Assembly (NCBI GenBank): GCA_030430075.1 | Contig: JAUIGN010000015.1 | Coordinates: 78,611-142,610 of the forward strand | Reading direction: 5' to 3' | Source of the DNA: a bacterium | GTDB taxonomy: Bacteria; Planctomycetota; Planctomycetia; Pirellulales; Pirellulaceae | DNA: 64,000 nucleotides | Shown: one piece after another, positions 33,988 to 41,811 of the stretch | Layout of the letters: every line of letters begins with the position of its first letter | How positions within the stretch are numbered: the first letter of the stretch is position 1 | The notes under the pieces: model-generated | Database searches by the model: none | What the model was told of the DNA's origin: nothing | What the model saw: the letters and a program-made list of their open reading frames with translations, nothing else | Made by a program: the position numbers and the translations under genes

Positions 33988-36531
33988 CTACAGTCCTTTC
34001 AGGGGAACGGGCATTCTCGTTCTGCCCGGCAGCGTGATGCGAAAGGTGGTTGGGTTTCGTTGCTTGAATACGGATACGGTCCCGTCGTGTGCTTCCACGA
34101 TGCGCCGCACGACCCACAGCCCCAGTCCCTCGCCCGCCACGTCCATTTCGGCGGCGAAGTGGCCGCGAACCCCTTCTTGGAAGATGACCTCTTCCATTCC
34201 GTCCTGTATCCCCGGCCCCCAGTCCTGAAAGTCAAGCAAGACTTCGTCATTGAGGTTTTGGGCTTCAATCAGAACGCGAAAACGGGTGGGTACCGAGTAA
34301 CAGTGCTTGATCGAGTTCGCCAGCAGGTTGAAGACGACCTGTTGAAACTGGTAGCGGTCAATGCGGAGCTGGGGCAACTGACGAAAATGCTGGTAACGGA
34401 TCCTCGACTTGTCGAACCCGCGTTCACGCAGCAGGAGGGTTACCTGATTGGCAGCCGGGGCAATCACGTCTCGCATCATGAACGTGGGAGTTCGATGCGG
34501 CGTGATCGCGTCGAAGGAGTAGCGGAGCGAATCGACGTTACCCAGCAGCCGCCGCATCAGTTCGCTCCAGGACCACACGTCGCCCGGATAGTCATGCTCG
34601 AAGAAGGTCTCGACACCGTCGGTCTGCTGCATCAGTTCGGCTGCGGCCCGCATCGCCACAACAGGGACCTTGAGCTCGTGCGTCAATCGGCCCAACGCAT
34701 GAGCCCGACGCTCGTGTGTCACGGTCAATTCATAATGGGGCACAATCCGTTCGACAATCGCGTCCAACACCGCAATATCGTCTTCTGAAAACGCATTGTG
34801 GTGCAAGTCCTCGCTTGAGATCCGCTTGTCGCTACAGCGAATGACTCCCAGCGGGTCGCTACCTGCACGCGTGATCGGCAGGAACATGCAGCTGTGAAAA
34901 CGCGGGTCAGCGCCCTCCCGTGACTTGGCGGCCGCACCCGGCTCCCGGCCCGCATGCAGGGTCAGAAACGGCTCGCCGCTTTCCCAGACCTTGCCGGTCA
35001 AACCCTCGCCGCGGCGATAGAATTGTTCGGCCTCGGGGACCGCCCATGCCGTACCCGTCGTGGACTTGAGTTCAAGCCGCGTGCCAGTATCGTCCGCTGC
35101 AAAAATCGCGACACCACCACAACCGACAAACTCCTGGATTGTCTCACGGAGGGATTCCAGCTGCCCCTGAGACAACGTCTCTTTCCAGGATCGATAATTG
35201 ACCGTCCCGGCCGCTGTAGTGCACAGTTCATTGATGGCCGCATCCACCGCCAGTGCGACGTCTTCGCCGAGCCGAAACAAATCATCGTCGCTAAAGGCGA
35301 GCGGCACCTGGCGAGGGAAGATATTCAAAACCAACACCACATGGTTCAGATTCCAAGGATTGAGGATGGGAATCGAAACCATCGGCCCAAGTTGCAGCGC
35401 CGAAATCTGAGTGGGATGCCCGAAACGTTCTGCATCGCCCGCATCCGTCAGGTCAAAACGTGTCACCTTTTGCCGATCGACCGTCTGGCCACACAGCAGT
35501 TCATCGTTCCGGAACGAGTTCGGCCGCGGCAAGAGATCGGGGTTACTGGCGACAAGGGTCATTCGTTGTTGTGACGCCGCGCATCGCCAGAGCGTCACGA
35601 GCTTGCTGGGAATCAATTCATGAAAGGCTTGCACGATCCGTTGGTAACACTCCGCCAGACCCTTCGTACTGGCCAGGGTCATGCTGCGCAGGAAGTCGGG
35701 CGGCGAAGGACGACGGCGATCGATCGACGGGACTTTGCTGACAGCCGCCAGCTTGCCAACGTCCGGCCTCTTCTTCAGAAACCCCTCCGCATGCAACCAC
35801 TCAGCACTGATCCGGGCGCTGTTCTGGGGAGTGGTGAAGGAGACATCCTGCTCCCACACGAGCCACCCGGATGGCCCCATTTCATGCTTCAACTTGCGAG
35901 CGACGCGGGCGACCTGATCGCGGAGGATTCCGTTGCCCAACTCGGTAAACCCCTTGGCATAGCGGTGAGAATGCCTGCCGTAGACCGGCCTCCAGTCCTT
36001 GGCATGCAAGGCAGCCAGGCGGCCCTTGGCTACCAGGCAGGCCGCGTCAAGATCCTCCCCGGCGATGGATAAATGGGCCGTGTCCAAGATAAAACGAAGG
36101 CGGCGATGCTCACGCAGCAACCGGCTGGCATCGCCAATCCGGAAGATCGGCTTGAACAGGTGCGGGTGCAGTGCCAACTGAAATCCATCGGCCTCGGCCA
36201 CCGGTGCGATATGCGGATCCCAATCCTCGACGTAGAGATAGTGAGGTCGAAAATCCTCGCAAAACGCCATGCGTTCGCTTAATGAGCCGCCCGACAAGCC
36301 AATCAGCTCGAGGCGGTATTTCTTCATCAGTTGCAGCAACGCGCCGATGGTCAGCCCGCCAATCGCGCTCGGGATCTGGGCAAATTCGATTCCCTGAAAC
36401 CCGAGCGCTGCAGCGACCTGGCAAAGATGCTCAGGGTCATCGATGCGCGGCCCCCAACAGATCGTCTGCAGTCCAATCTTCACAGATCCGCCCAGCCATG
36501 CCTGCCGACACCTGGCAACGCAGCCCTTCAT
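33988..36531 (-). CDS. TIM-barrel sugar isomerase-like / GAF / GAF / histidine kinase fusion
   Basis: An 847-residue soluble protein with an unusual domain order. Residues about 17-255 are a xylose-isomerase-like TIM barrel (AP endonuclease family 2 / inosose dehydratase type). Its putative metal ligands appear intact: Glu49, His122/His124 (LALHPHLF), Asp150 and His153 (LDTAHLS), His176 (LHAKDW) and Glu227 (VWEQD). About 285-435 and 450-600 are two GAF-like domains. The kinase core has the H-box with His618 (GRLTHELKVPV), N-box Asn735/Asn739 (FNLLANS), G1 DWGPG (770-774) and G2 GEGLG (800-804). No membrane segment or signal is seen, so the input should be cytoplasmic, possibly a sugar. The ATG at 36531 is kept; a GTG at 36483 at the barrel edge is an alternative. 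Confidence 0.88.
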   Translation of the reverse strand: MKGCVARCRQAWLGGSVKIGLQTICWGPRIDDPEHLCQVAAALGFQGIEFAQIPSAIGGLTIGALLQLMKKYRLELIGLSGGSLSERMAFCEDFRPHYLYVEDWDPHIAPVAEADGFQLALHPHLFKPIFRIGDASRLLREHRRLRFILDTAHLSIAGEDLDAACLVAKGRLAALHAKDWRPVYGRHSHRYAKGFTELGNGILRDQVARVARKLKHEMGPSGWLVWEQDVSFTTPQNSARISAEWLHAEGFLKKRPDVGKLAAVSKVPSIDRRRPSPPDFLRSMTLASTKGLAECYQRIVQAFHELIPSKLVTLWRCAASQQRMTLVASNPDLLPRPNSFRNDELLCGQTVDRQKVTRFDLTDAGDAERFGHPTQISALQLGPMVSIPILNPWNLNHVVLVLNIFPRQVPLAFSDDDLFRLGEDVALAVDAAINELCTTAAGTVNYRSWKETLSQGQLESLRETIQEFVGCGGVAIFAADDTGTRLELKSTTGTAWAVPEAEQFYRRGEGLTGKVWESGEPFLTLHAGREPGAAAKSREGADPRFHSCMFLPITRAGSDPLGVIRCSDKRISSEDLHHNAFSEDDIAVLDAIVERIVPHYELTVTHERRAHALGRLTHELKVPVVAMRAAAELMQQTDGVETFFEHDYPGDVWSWSELMRRLLGNVDSLRYSFDAITPHRTPTFMMRDVIAPAANQVTLLLRERGFDKSRIRYQHFRQLPQLRIDRYQFQQVVFNLLANSIKHCYSVPTRFRVLIEAQNLNDEVLLDFQDWGPGIQDGMEEVIFQEGVRGHFAAEMDVAGEGLGLWVVRRIVEAHDGTVSVFKQRNPTTFRITLPGRTRMPVPLKGL

Positions 36532-36586
36532 CCGCGCTGCCTCTCATCGCGCCGACCGCAACCAATCGCCTTCCGTCGGCCCAGCC

Positions 36587-36615
36587 AATATACCAACCGA
36601 ATGAGGTACATCCAA
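36587..36615 (-). promoter_or_regulatory. promoter of the five-gene signalling cassette
   Basis: Read on the minus strand: TTGGAT (36615-36610), a 17-base spacer, then TATATT (36592-36587) preceded by TGG, i.e. an extended -10. Predicted start near 36580 gives a leader of about 50 bases to the ATG at 36531. The next cassette genes have little or no intergenic space, so this may drive all five. Confidence 0.6.
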
Positions 36616-36887
36616 GAAATAACCGACCAGGCGCTCAGCGGGGGAGCGCGCGAGCAAGCCTTGGCCGTGTTCCGCACCGAACTCTACACGCCTCGGGAAC
36701 TTGAGCTCTTGAATGGCACCTCCAATGCGGCTCTCCACGACCATGGGTCGGCCAAGACCATCGGACGGATCGGCAAGGCGTTCGCTCAACCGCTGGCTGC
36801 CCCCGGTGATCCCCAGACGTCATCATCCGTGATGCCCTGACACAACGGTGCGGCGCGGCTCGCCTCCTGACCGCTCGGCAATCGACG
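36616..36887. other. intergenic, no supported gene
   Basis: Between the cassette promoter and the repeats. A plus-strand frame (36601-36840) and a minus-strand frame (36544-36789) overlap here, but neither has a ribosome site, and the promoter of the cassette lies inside both. Confidence 0.45.
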
Positions 36888-36934
36888 GAACCGTGGGCTA
36901 ACGCCCATCGGCTGATGAATGATCCAGGCGAATT
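36888..36934 (-). repeat. dispersed repeat B
   Basis: GAACCGTGGGCTAACGCCCA, then TCGGCTGATGAATGATCCAG, the clearest single copy of the family outside the right-edge tandem. Confidence 0.75.
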
Positions 36935-36939
36935 GCTCG

Positions 36940-37146
36940 CCGCGGGTCTCCACCGACTCGCTCGCCGCAGGTCTCCACCGACTCGCTCGGCAGGGGTCTC
37001 CGCCTACTCGCTCGGCGCGGGTCTCCGACTACTCGCTCGGCGCGGGTCTCCGACCCCGCCGAAACCGCCGACCGAAGGTCTCAATCCCAACCGAAGGTCT
37101 CAAGTCCAACCGAAGGTCTCACGTCCAACCGAAGGTCTCCAATCCC
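36940..37146 (-). repeat. dispersed repeat A, minus orientation, two tandem blocks
   Basis: The minus strand contains five units of GGAGACCCGCGCCGAGC type; GTCTCC on the plus strand recurs at 36946, 36971, 36996, 37021 and 37046, exactly 25 apart. Then comes the complement of the header (37053-37080), after which the header's own AACCGAAGGTCTC motif is amplified at 37089, 37108 and 37127 (19-base period). Both ends of the repeat have thus been amplified independently. Confidence 0.85.
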
Positions 37147-37401
37147 ACCCTCCCGCACGCCCCGAAACCCAACCACATTTGCAACGCGTACCTGCCGCTT
37201 TCAGTGGGCGACGGCACAGGTCGCGTGAAGACCGCTCGCCCGTTGTGCCGGGCCGGCCTGCCGCGCATTGCACGAGAAATTGCCATCCAGACCGCTGCCG
37301 CCGAAGAATTCTCGCACTTTTTCTGAAAGGTCTCCGCGCGGGCGACCATCTTACCTCTGCACGAGAACCCCATTTCTTCGGACTTTCAAGAGAGGTAGAT
37401 C
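37147..37401. other. leader region of the LEPR protein gene
   Basis: No gene or clear promoter. GAGAGG about six bases before the ATG at 37402 is a good ribosome site. Confidence 0.4.
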
Positions 37402-40074
37402 ATGTCCCGTTCCGTCCCTTCTCGCCAAGCTCGTCACCGTCGCCGCCAGAATCGCCGACACCGGTCCCCGCGCACCTCGCTCCGCTGCGAGTCGCTCGAA
37501 CCACGCATGATGCTCAACGCCGACATGGGCGACCTGTCAGCCCTGAATGACGAGTTCAATGACCCTGCGACCATTGACGACTGGCAGCTCGTCTCGCAAG
37601 CGGAAGGCTGGGGGGCGCAACATTTCGAGACCTACGACATCGATCAGACCACGCCGGGCGCGTTGACGATCGCACCGTATACGTCGACGTGGTACCAGGA
37701 CTACCAGGGGGACCTCTCCTTCAAAGAAGTCTCCGGTGATTTCATCGTCACGACCCAGGTCACGATCCGTGACCGCGATGATGTCGGAGGCAGCGATGGC
37801 GATGATATCCCCAACGACAGCAGCTTTTCCCTAGGCGGTGTCATGTTGCGGACGCCGCGCGGCATCAGCGATGCGGCAGCCGAATGGACGCCGGGGGGCT
37901 CCAACTTCGTGTTCCTCTCACTGGGACACGGCTACGACGGTAACATGACGTTGGAATCCAAAACCACGGTCGACAGCGATTCCAATCTGGAATTGATTCC
38001 GGTCAATGAGACCAGCGCGGAACTGCGCATCGAGCGTGTCGGTTCGTCGATCACCACGATGTATCGTCTGGCCGGTGATGCGGACTGGCAAGCGGCAGCC
38101 ACGTTTGATCGGCCGGACATGCCTGCCACGCTCCAGGTCGGATTGCTCGGCTACTCCGACTACGGAAAGACGTCGACCTTCGATCCATTCTACGCGAACT
38201 CGCACACGTTGACCGACACCCCGGAGAACGCCGCCAATAGCAGCAACCCGGGACTCGCTTACAACCAGGACCTGCAAGCCAGCTTCGACTACATTCGCTT
38301 TGAACGACCCGAAGACGGGGAGGTTGTCGTCCCCCCCGGTCCGGCGCTCGAAGTGCGCGAGGTGACCGTCAGCAACGCCAGCTTTGAAGACATTGCGGGC
38401 GAGACTCCCTTCAACGAGTTCACCTTTGGTCCCCTGCCCGGCTGGGACCTGTACGATCCTGGAGCGATCACCAGCGGTGGTGCGGGTCCGCAGTACTATA
38501 TCGGGACGTTGACGCCGACCGAGTTGGCCGAGCAGCCGGGTGTGATCCAGAACTTTCCCGGCGGGGCCTCTGACGGAGACCGGGTGGCGATCGCCTTCAA
38601 CTTTGCGGGAACCGGTGACGGCGGGGAATACGGTCTCCAGCAGACCCTGGCAGAGACACTGCAGCCCAACACCAGCTACGCGCTGTCGGTCGATATCGGC
38701 AACATTGCAACCGGGACCGCCGTCAGTGGCCAGACATTTTATCTCGACGGCCTGCCCGGATATCGGGTCGAATTGCTGGCCGGGGACACCGTCATCGCCG
38801 TTGACGACAACTCGCTGGCCGGGTCCATTGCCGAAGGCGAATTCGGGCTCAGCACCGTCTCGCTGGATATCGGCGACGTCCACCCGCAGCTCGGCGAAGC
38901 ACTCGGCATTCGCCTGATCAATCTCAATCAGACCGCGGACGTTCCGGCAGGTCACGACCTGGAGGTCGACTTCGACAACGTCCGCCTCACCGCGACTTCG
39001 GCAGCCTTCGCGCAAGTCGGCGACCAGCAGGTGCATGCCAACGAGACGCTCGTCATCGAACTCGCGCCGACAACGCCGGCCGGCGTTCCTGTGGAGTACT
39101 CGATCGAGGTCGTGGGCGCCGAACTCTGGGAGCTCGACCAAACGCTCGGCCTCGAAGCGGGCGGCTATGCGGCTGACGGGACGCCCCTCTACTACGAAGA
39201 CTACGAGGGCTACGGCGTCCGCTGGCTGCAGAGCGACGTGAACGGCTGGATGTTCCTGCAGTCCGACGGCTCGCTCCATGATTGGCAAGGCAGCATCGGG
39301 ACAAGCCCGCTGGTCGCCAGCCTGAGCGAAGACGTCTTCGCCGACCCGTCGTTGTTGCACGACGCCGTCGAACCGGCAACCGCGACCATGAACGGCATCA
39401 CCGCGTTCGTCGATGCGTCCAGCACGCCTGGGACCTTCGAGGTGGCGATCACGAAGACGGCCGGCGAACTCACCGAAGTGGAAATCGTTTCCGTCGAAGT
39501 CACCAACACAGGCCCAGAACTGCCCGTCATCGGCGACCAGGTGCTGGCCGCCGGCGAAACCCTCCTGGTTGACCTCCCGATCGTCGATGCCGACGGAGAT
39601 CAAATCGAGTACGAAGTCGAAGTCCTGGAGAATGTGGCGGCGACGCTACGCGACGACTTCGCCATCCATGCAGACGCCTCGCTGGTGGCCAGCGACTATG
39701 GTTACAACTACCTCGGCCAACAGGAACGCTGGGTTCAGTCATCGGCAGGCTGGATGTTCATCACCGCCGCGGGTTCGGTGCATTCCTGGAGCGGGGACTA
39801 TGCCAGCAGTCCCGCGGTCGCTCAACTCGATTCACGCTACCACGCCGATCCCGGTCTGCTGGTCAGTGCGGTGCATATCGATGTCTCGGCTACGGTCGTT
39901 GCGGGCCAGCTCCAACTCAGCGTCGCGACCGACTACCTGGGCGAGTTGCACATCCGGCTGATCGCCACCGATGGAATTGAGACGGTGCAGCAATCCTTCA
40001 CCGTCGACCATGTCGCGTCGGCCTGGGCCGGCATGGTGGATGATGCGTTCGAGGACGAAGACTTCTGGGTCTAG
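37402..40074 (+). CDS. large secreted planctomycete surface protein (LEPR motif)
   Basis: An 890-residue protein with an Arg-rich N-terminus and LEPRMML at residues 33-39, the short motif seen at the start of many large planctomycete extracellular proteins and presumed to direct export. Residues about 48-310 resemble a concanavalin-like DUF1349-type beta sandwich (WQLVSQAEGWG, FSLGGVMLRTPRG). About 320-535 look like a DUF642/carbohydrate-binding-type domain (VSNASFEDIAGETPFNEF, GWDLYDPGAI). Two homologous units follow (about 545-700 and 715-850), sharing RWxQS...GWMF...GS.H.W.G and ADP.LL. The sequence is acidic and almost Cys-free, with an acidic C-terminal tail. A glycan-binding or cell-surface role is inferred; no enzyme motif is seen. 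Confidence 0.82.
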   Translation: MSRSVPSRQARHRRRQNRRHRSPRTSLRCESLEPRMMLNADMGDLSALNDEFNDPATIDDWQLVSQAEGWGAQHFETYDIDQTTPGALTIAPYTSTWYQDYQGDLSFKEVSGDFIVTTQVTIRDRDDVGGSDGDDIPNDSSFSLGGVMLRTPRGISDAAAEWTPGGSNFVFLSLGHGYDGNMTLESKTTVDSDSNLELIPVNETSAELRIERVGSSITTMYRLAGDADWQAAATFDRPDMPATLQVGLLGYSDYGKTSTFDPFYANSHTLTDTPENAANSSNPGLAYNQDLQASFDYIRFERPEDGEVVVPPGPALEVREVTVSNASFEDIAGETPFNEFTFGPLPGWDLYDPGAITSGGAGPQYYIGTLTPTELAEQPGVIQNFPGGASDGDRVAIAFNFAGTGDGGEYGLQQTLAETLQPNTSYALSVDIGNIATGTAVSGQTFYLDGLPGYRVELLAGDTVIAVDDNSLAGSIAEGEFGLSTVSLDIGDVHPQLGEALGIRLINLNQTADVPAGHDLEVDFDNVRLTATSAAFAQVGDQQVHANETLVIELAPTTPAGVPVEYSIEVVGAELWELDQTLGLEAGGYAADGTPLYYEDYEGYGVRWLQSDVNGWMFLQSDGSLHDWQGSIGTSPLVASLSEDVFADPSLLHDAVEPATATMNGITAFVDASSTPGTFEVAITKTAGELTEVEIVSVEVTNTGPELPVIGDQVLAAGETLLVDLPIVDADGDQIEYEVEVLENVAATLRDDFAIHADASLVASDYGYNYLGQQERWVQSSAGWMFITAAGSVHSWSGDYASSPAVAQLDSRYHADPGLLVSAVHIDVSATVVAGQLQLSVATDYLGELHIRLIATDGIETVQQSFTVDHVASAWAGMVDDAFEDEDFWV

Positions 40075-40082
40075 TCTGGACG

Positions 40083-40125
40083 ACTCATGGGCGAATGCCC
40101 AACGGCTGATGACTTCGCCGGGCTC
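40083..40125 (-). repeat. dispersed repeat B
   Basis: CATGGGCGAATGCCCAACGG, then CTGATGACTTCGCCGGGC, immediately after the stop of the LEPR protein gene. Confidence 0.6.
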
Positions 40126-40166
40126 GTCCTGAGAAATCCACCATATCGCCAGACCTGCCTGGTCGT

Positions 40167-40190
40167 GGCACCGGCAACGCAACCGGTGCC
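40167..40190. terminator. hairpin between convergent genes
   Basis: GGCACCGG and CCGGTGCC are perfect eight-base arms around an eight-base loop, midway between convergent stops at 40074 and 40216. There is no T-tract on either side, so this is only a possible bidirectional terminator or 3'-end stabiliser. Confidence 0.4.
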
Positions 40191-40215
40191 CGGCCATTCA
40201 GGTCGGGACCGCGAG

Positions 40216-41811
40216 CTATTGGGGAATCTGGTTCAGCGTGTACCAGGCCCGCGGGTGCAGGAGAGGCTCTCCGTCCCGACTCCGCACGCCGGCCGCCAGC
40301 AGCTCATGGACGAACAGCGGACGCAATCCATGCGTTCGCAGCCGAACTCGAAGGCCGTCTGCTGAGACGGATGCCTCGTCGATCGTCAACGTGCGTTTCT
40401 GAATTTCGTCGCTGCCGTAGACCGAATGATACAAGTAGGTATGACTCGCCAGCGCATACGAACCGGCCGCCTCCGCACTGGCGACATCGACCGGCTTCGT
40501 AAAGACCAGTTCGAACCCGTCCGAGCGGGCGCGCATCTCCAGGATCTCGAACGGCGTCTTGCCGGTCCAGACAAGCCGCTGAAGCCCGTAGGCGGCGGTC
40601 CCCAGGCTGCTCCAACCGCGGTTGGTCAGACCGACAAAGACGCTGCCGTCGGGCGCCTGTGCCAACCGCAACACGGCCGAAGCGAAGCGCGAACGGAAAG
40701 GAAAGCACGCGCCTTGGTACTGACCGCCGACTTTCTCCAGAAACACACGATGCATGCTGGCTTGCGTGAATTCACCAACAAACAGTTGGCCGGCGAAGGG
40801 ACCGAATCGGCCTTGGCTACTGTCGAGCATGATATCGGTGGCCGATTGTCCGGCCTTCTCGTAGGGAAACCAGACCGCCGGCGGTCGCAACTGGGGAAAC
40901 CGGGCCAACGCCTCCGGGTAGGGCAATCCGCCGGGCACGGTCTCCACCCCGTGAATCGTCGATCCCGGCAGGCTCATCGACGCCAGCGCTTCCGCGTGAT
41001 GGAAGAACGCCCCTTCCTGCAGATGGTGCAGCGAGTTGGTTGCAACCCAGTTGCCCTGCTGGTCCGTGTAGAACATGTCGCCCTCGGCATTCATGCCGAT
41101 CCCGGACGGTGATCGCATGCCGGCACACACCGGCACCAATTCGCCGTCCGGCGTCACCTTCATACCCCAGCCGCGCCACCGGCCCTGCCGGTACCCGAGC
41201 GTTGCGTCGCGAATGGTCCGGGTGAGTTGCGGCCCCTTCAAGCCCAGCCCGATATTCAATGTGAGCCAGAAGTTGCCTTCACGATCGAGTTTCGGGCCGT
41301 AGGCGTATTCGTGGTAATGGCCGGTCAGGCCCCACCCTTTGGCAACCGTTCGATACTCATCCGCAACCCCATCCCGATCGGTGTCGCGCAAGCGAGTCAA
41401 CTCGCTTCGCTGGACCGTGTAGAACGCGTCCTGATGATGGAGCAGGCCCAGTGGTTCGTGGAGGGCGGAGGCGAACCGCTGGTACGTCACGTCCAACGGC
41501 GGATCGTCGTAGACGCCGTCCAGGAACCACACTTCACCCTTGCGGATCGCGACCGCCACTCGCTGGTCGTCGACCACCGCCAACCCGCTCACCTCCAACG
41601 CCAGCCCGTTTGGCGCAGGGCGCCAGTTCTTGGACCGTGAGTCGGTGGGTGCTTCGGAGGTCGCAACCGAAATGAGCCGATAGTAGTCACCTTCATCTGC
41701 AGCCGCACCTTTCCGATCCAATCCAGCAACCAGCGCCATGCAGGCGACTGCCGTTGCCAATCGGAGCAAGCCGCGGACCGGGGTTTGTTTCCGCCCGATG
41801 TCACTCACCAT
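40216..41811 (-). CDS. exported beta-propeller putative dehydrogenase
   Basis: A 531-residue protein with a signal peptide (VRGLLRLATAVACMALVAG, about residues 12-30). It has beta-propeller repeats typical of planctomycete 'putative membrane-bound dehydrogenase' / sorbosone dehydrogenase-like proteins: VVDDQRVAVAIRKGEVWFLD, LGLLHHQDAFYTVQ, DTDRDGVADEY, GMRSPSGIGMNAEGDMFYTD and HGVETVPGGLPYPE. No haem motif is seen here. Its ATG overlaps the stop of the penta-haem cytochrome by seven bases (ATGGTGA), so the two are translationally coupled and probably form a periplasmic oxidation unit. The substrate (sugar or alcohol) is unknown. Confidence 0.8.
   Translation of the reverse strand: MVSDIGRKQTPVRGLLRLATAVACMALVAGLDRKGAAADEGDYYRLISVATSEAPTDSRSKNWRPAPNGLALEVSGLAVVDDQRVAVAIRKGEVWFLDGVYDDPPLDVTYQRFASALHEPLGLLHHQDAFYTVQRSELTRLRDTDRDGVADEYRTVAKGWGLTGHYHEYAYGPKLDREGNFWLTLNIGLGLKGPQLTRTIRDATLGYRQGRWRGWGMKVTPDGELVPVCAGMRSPSGIGMNAEGDMFYTDQQGNWVATNSLHHLQEGAFFHHAEALASMSLPGSTIHGVETVPGGLPYPEALARFPQLRPPAVWFPYEKAGQSATDIMLDSSQGRFGPFAGQLFVGEFTQASMHRVFLEKVGGQYQGACFPFRSRFASAVLRLAQAPDGSVFVGLTNRGWSSLGTAAYGLQRLVWTGKTPFEILEMRARSDGFELVFTKPVDVASAEAAGSYALASHTYLYHSVYGSDEIQKRTLTIDEASVSADGLRVRLRTHGLRPLFVHELLAAGVRSRDGEPLLHPRAWYTLNQIPQ

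Noticed and set aside
36544..36840. Small frames on both strands upstream of the histidine kinase
   Set aside because: No ribosome sites, start codons TTG or unsupported, and the cassette promoter lies inside them; the minus-strand frame also lacks a strong G/C bias at third positions.
40167..40190. Strong intrinsic terminator between convergent genes
   Set aside because: The hairpin is perfect but lacks a T-run on either strand, so it is kept only as a low-confidence element.
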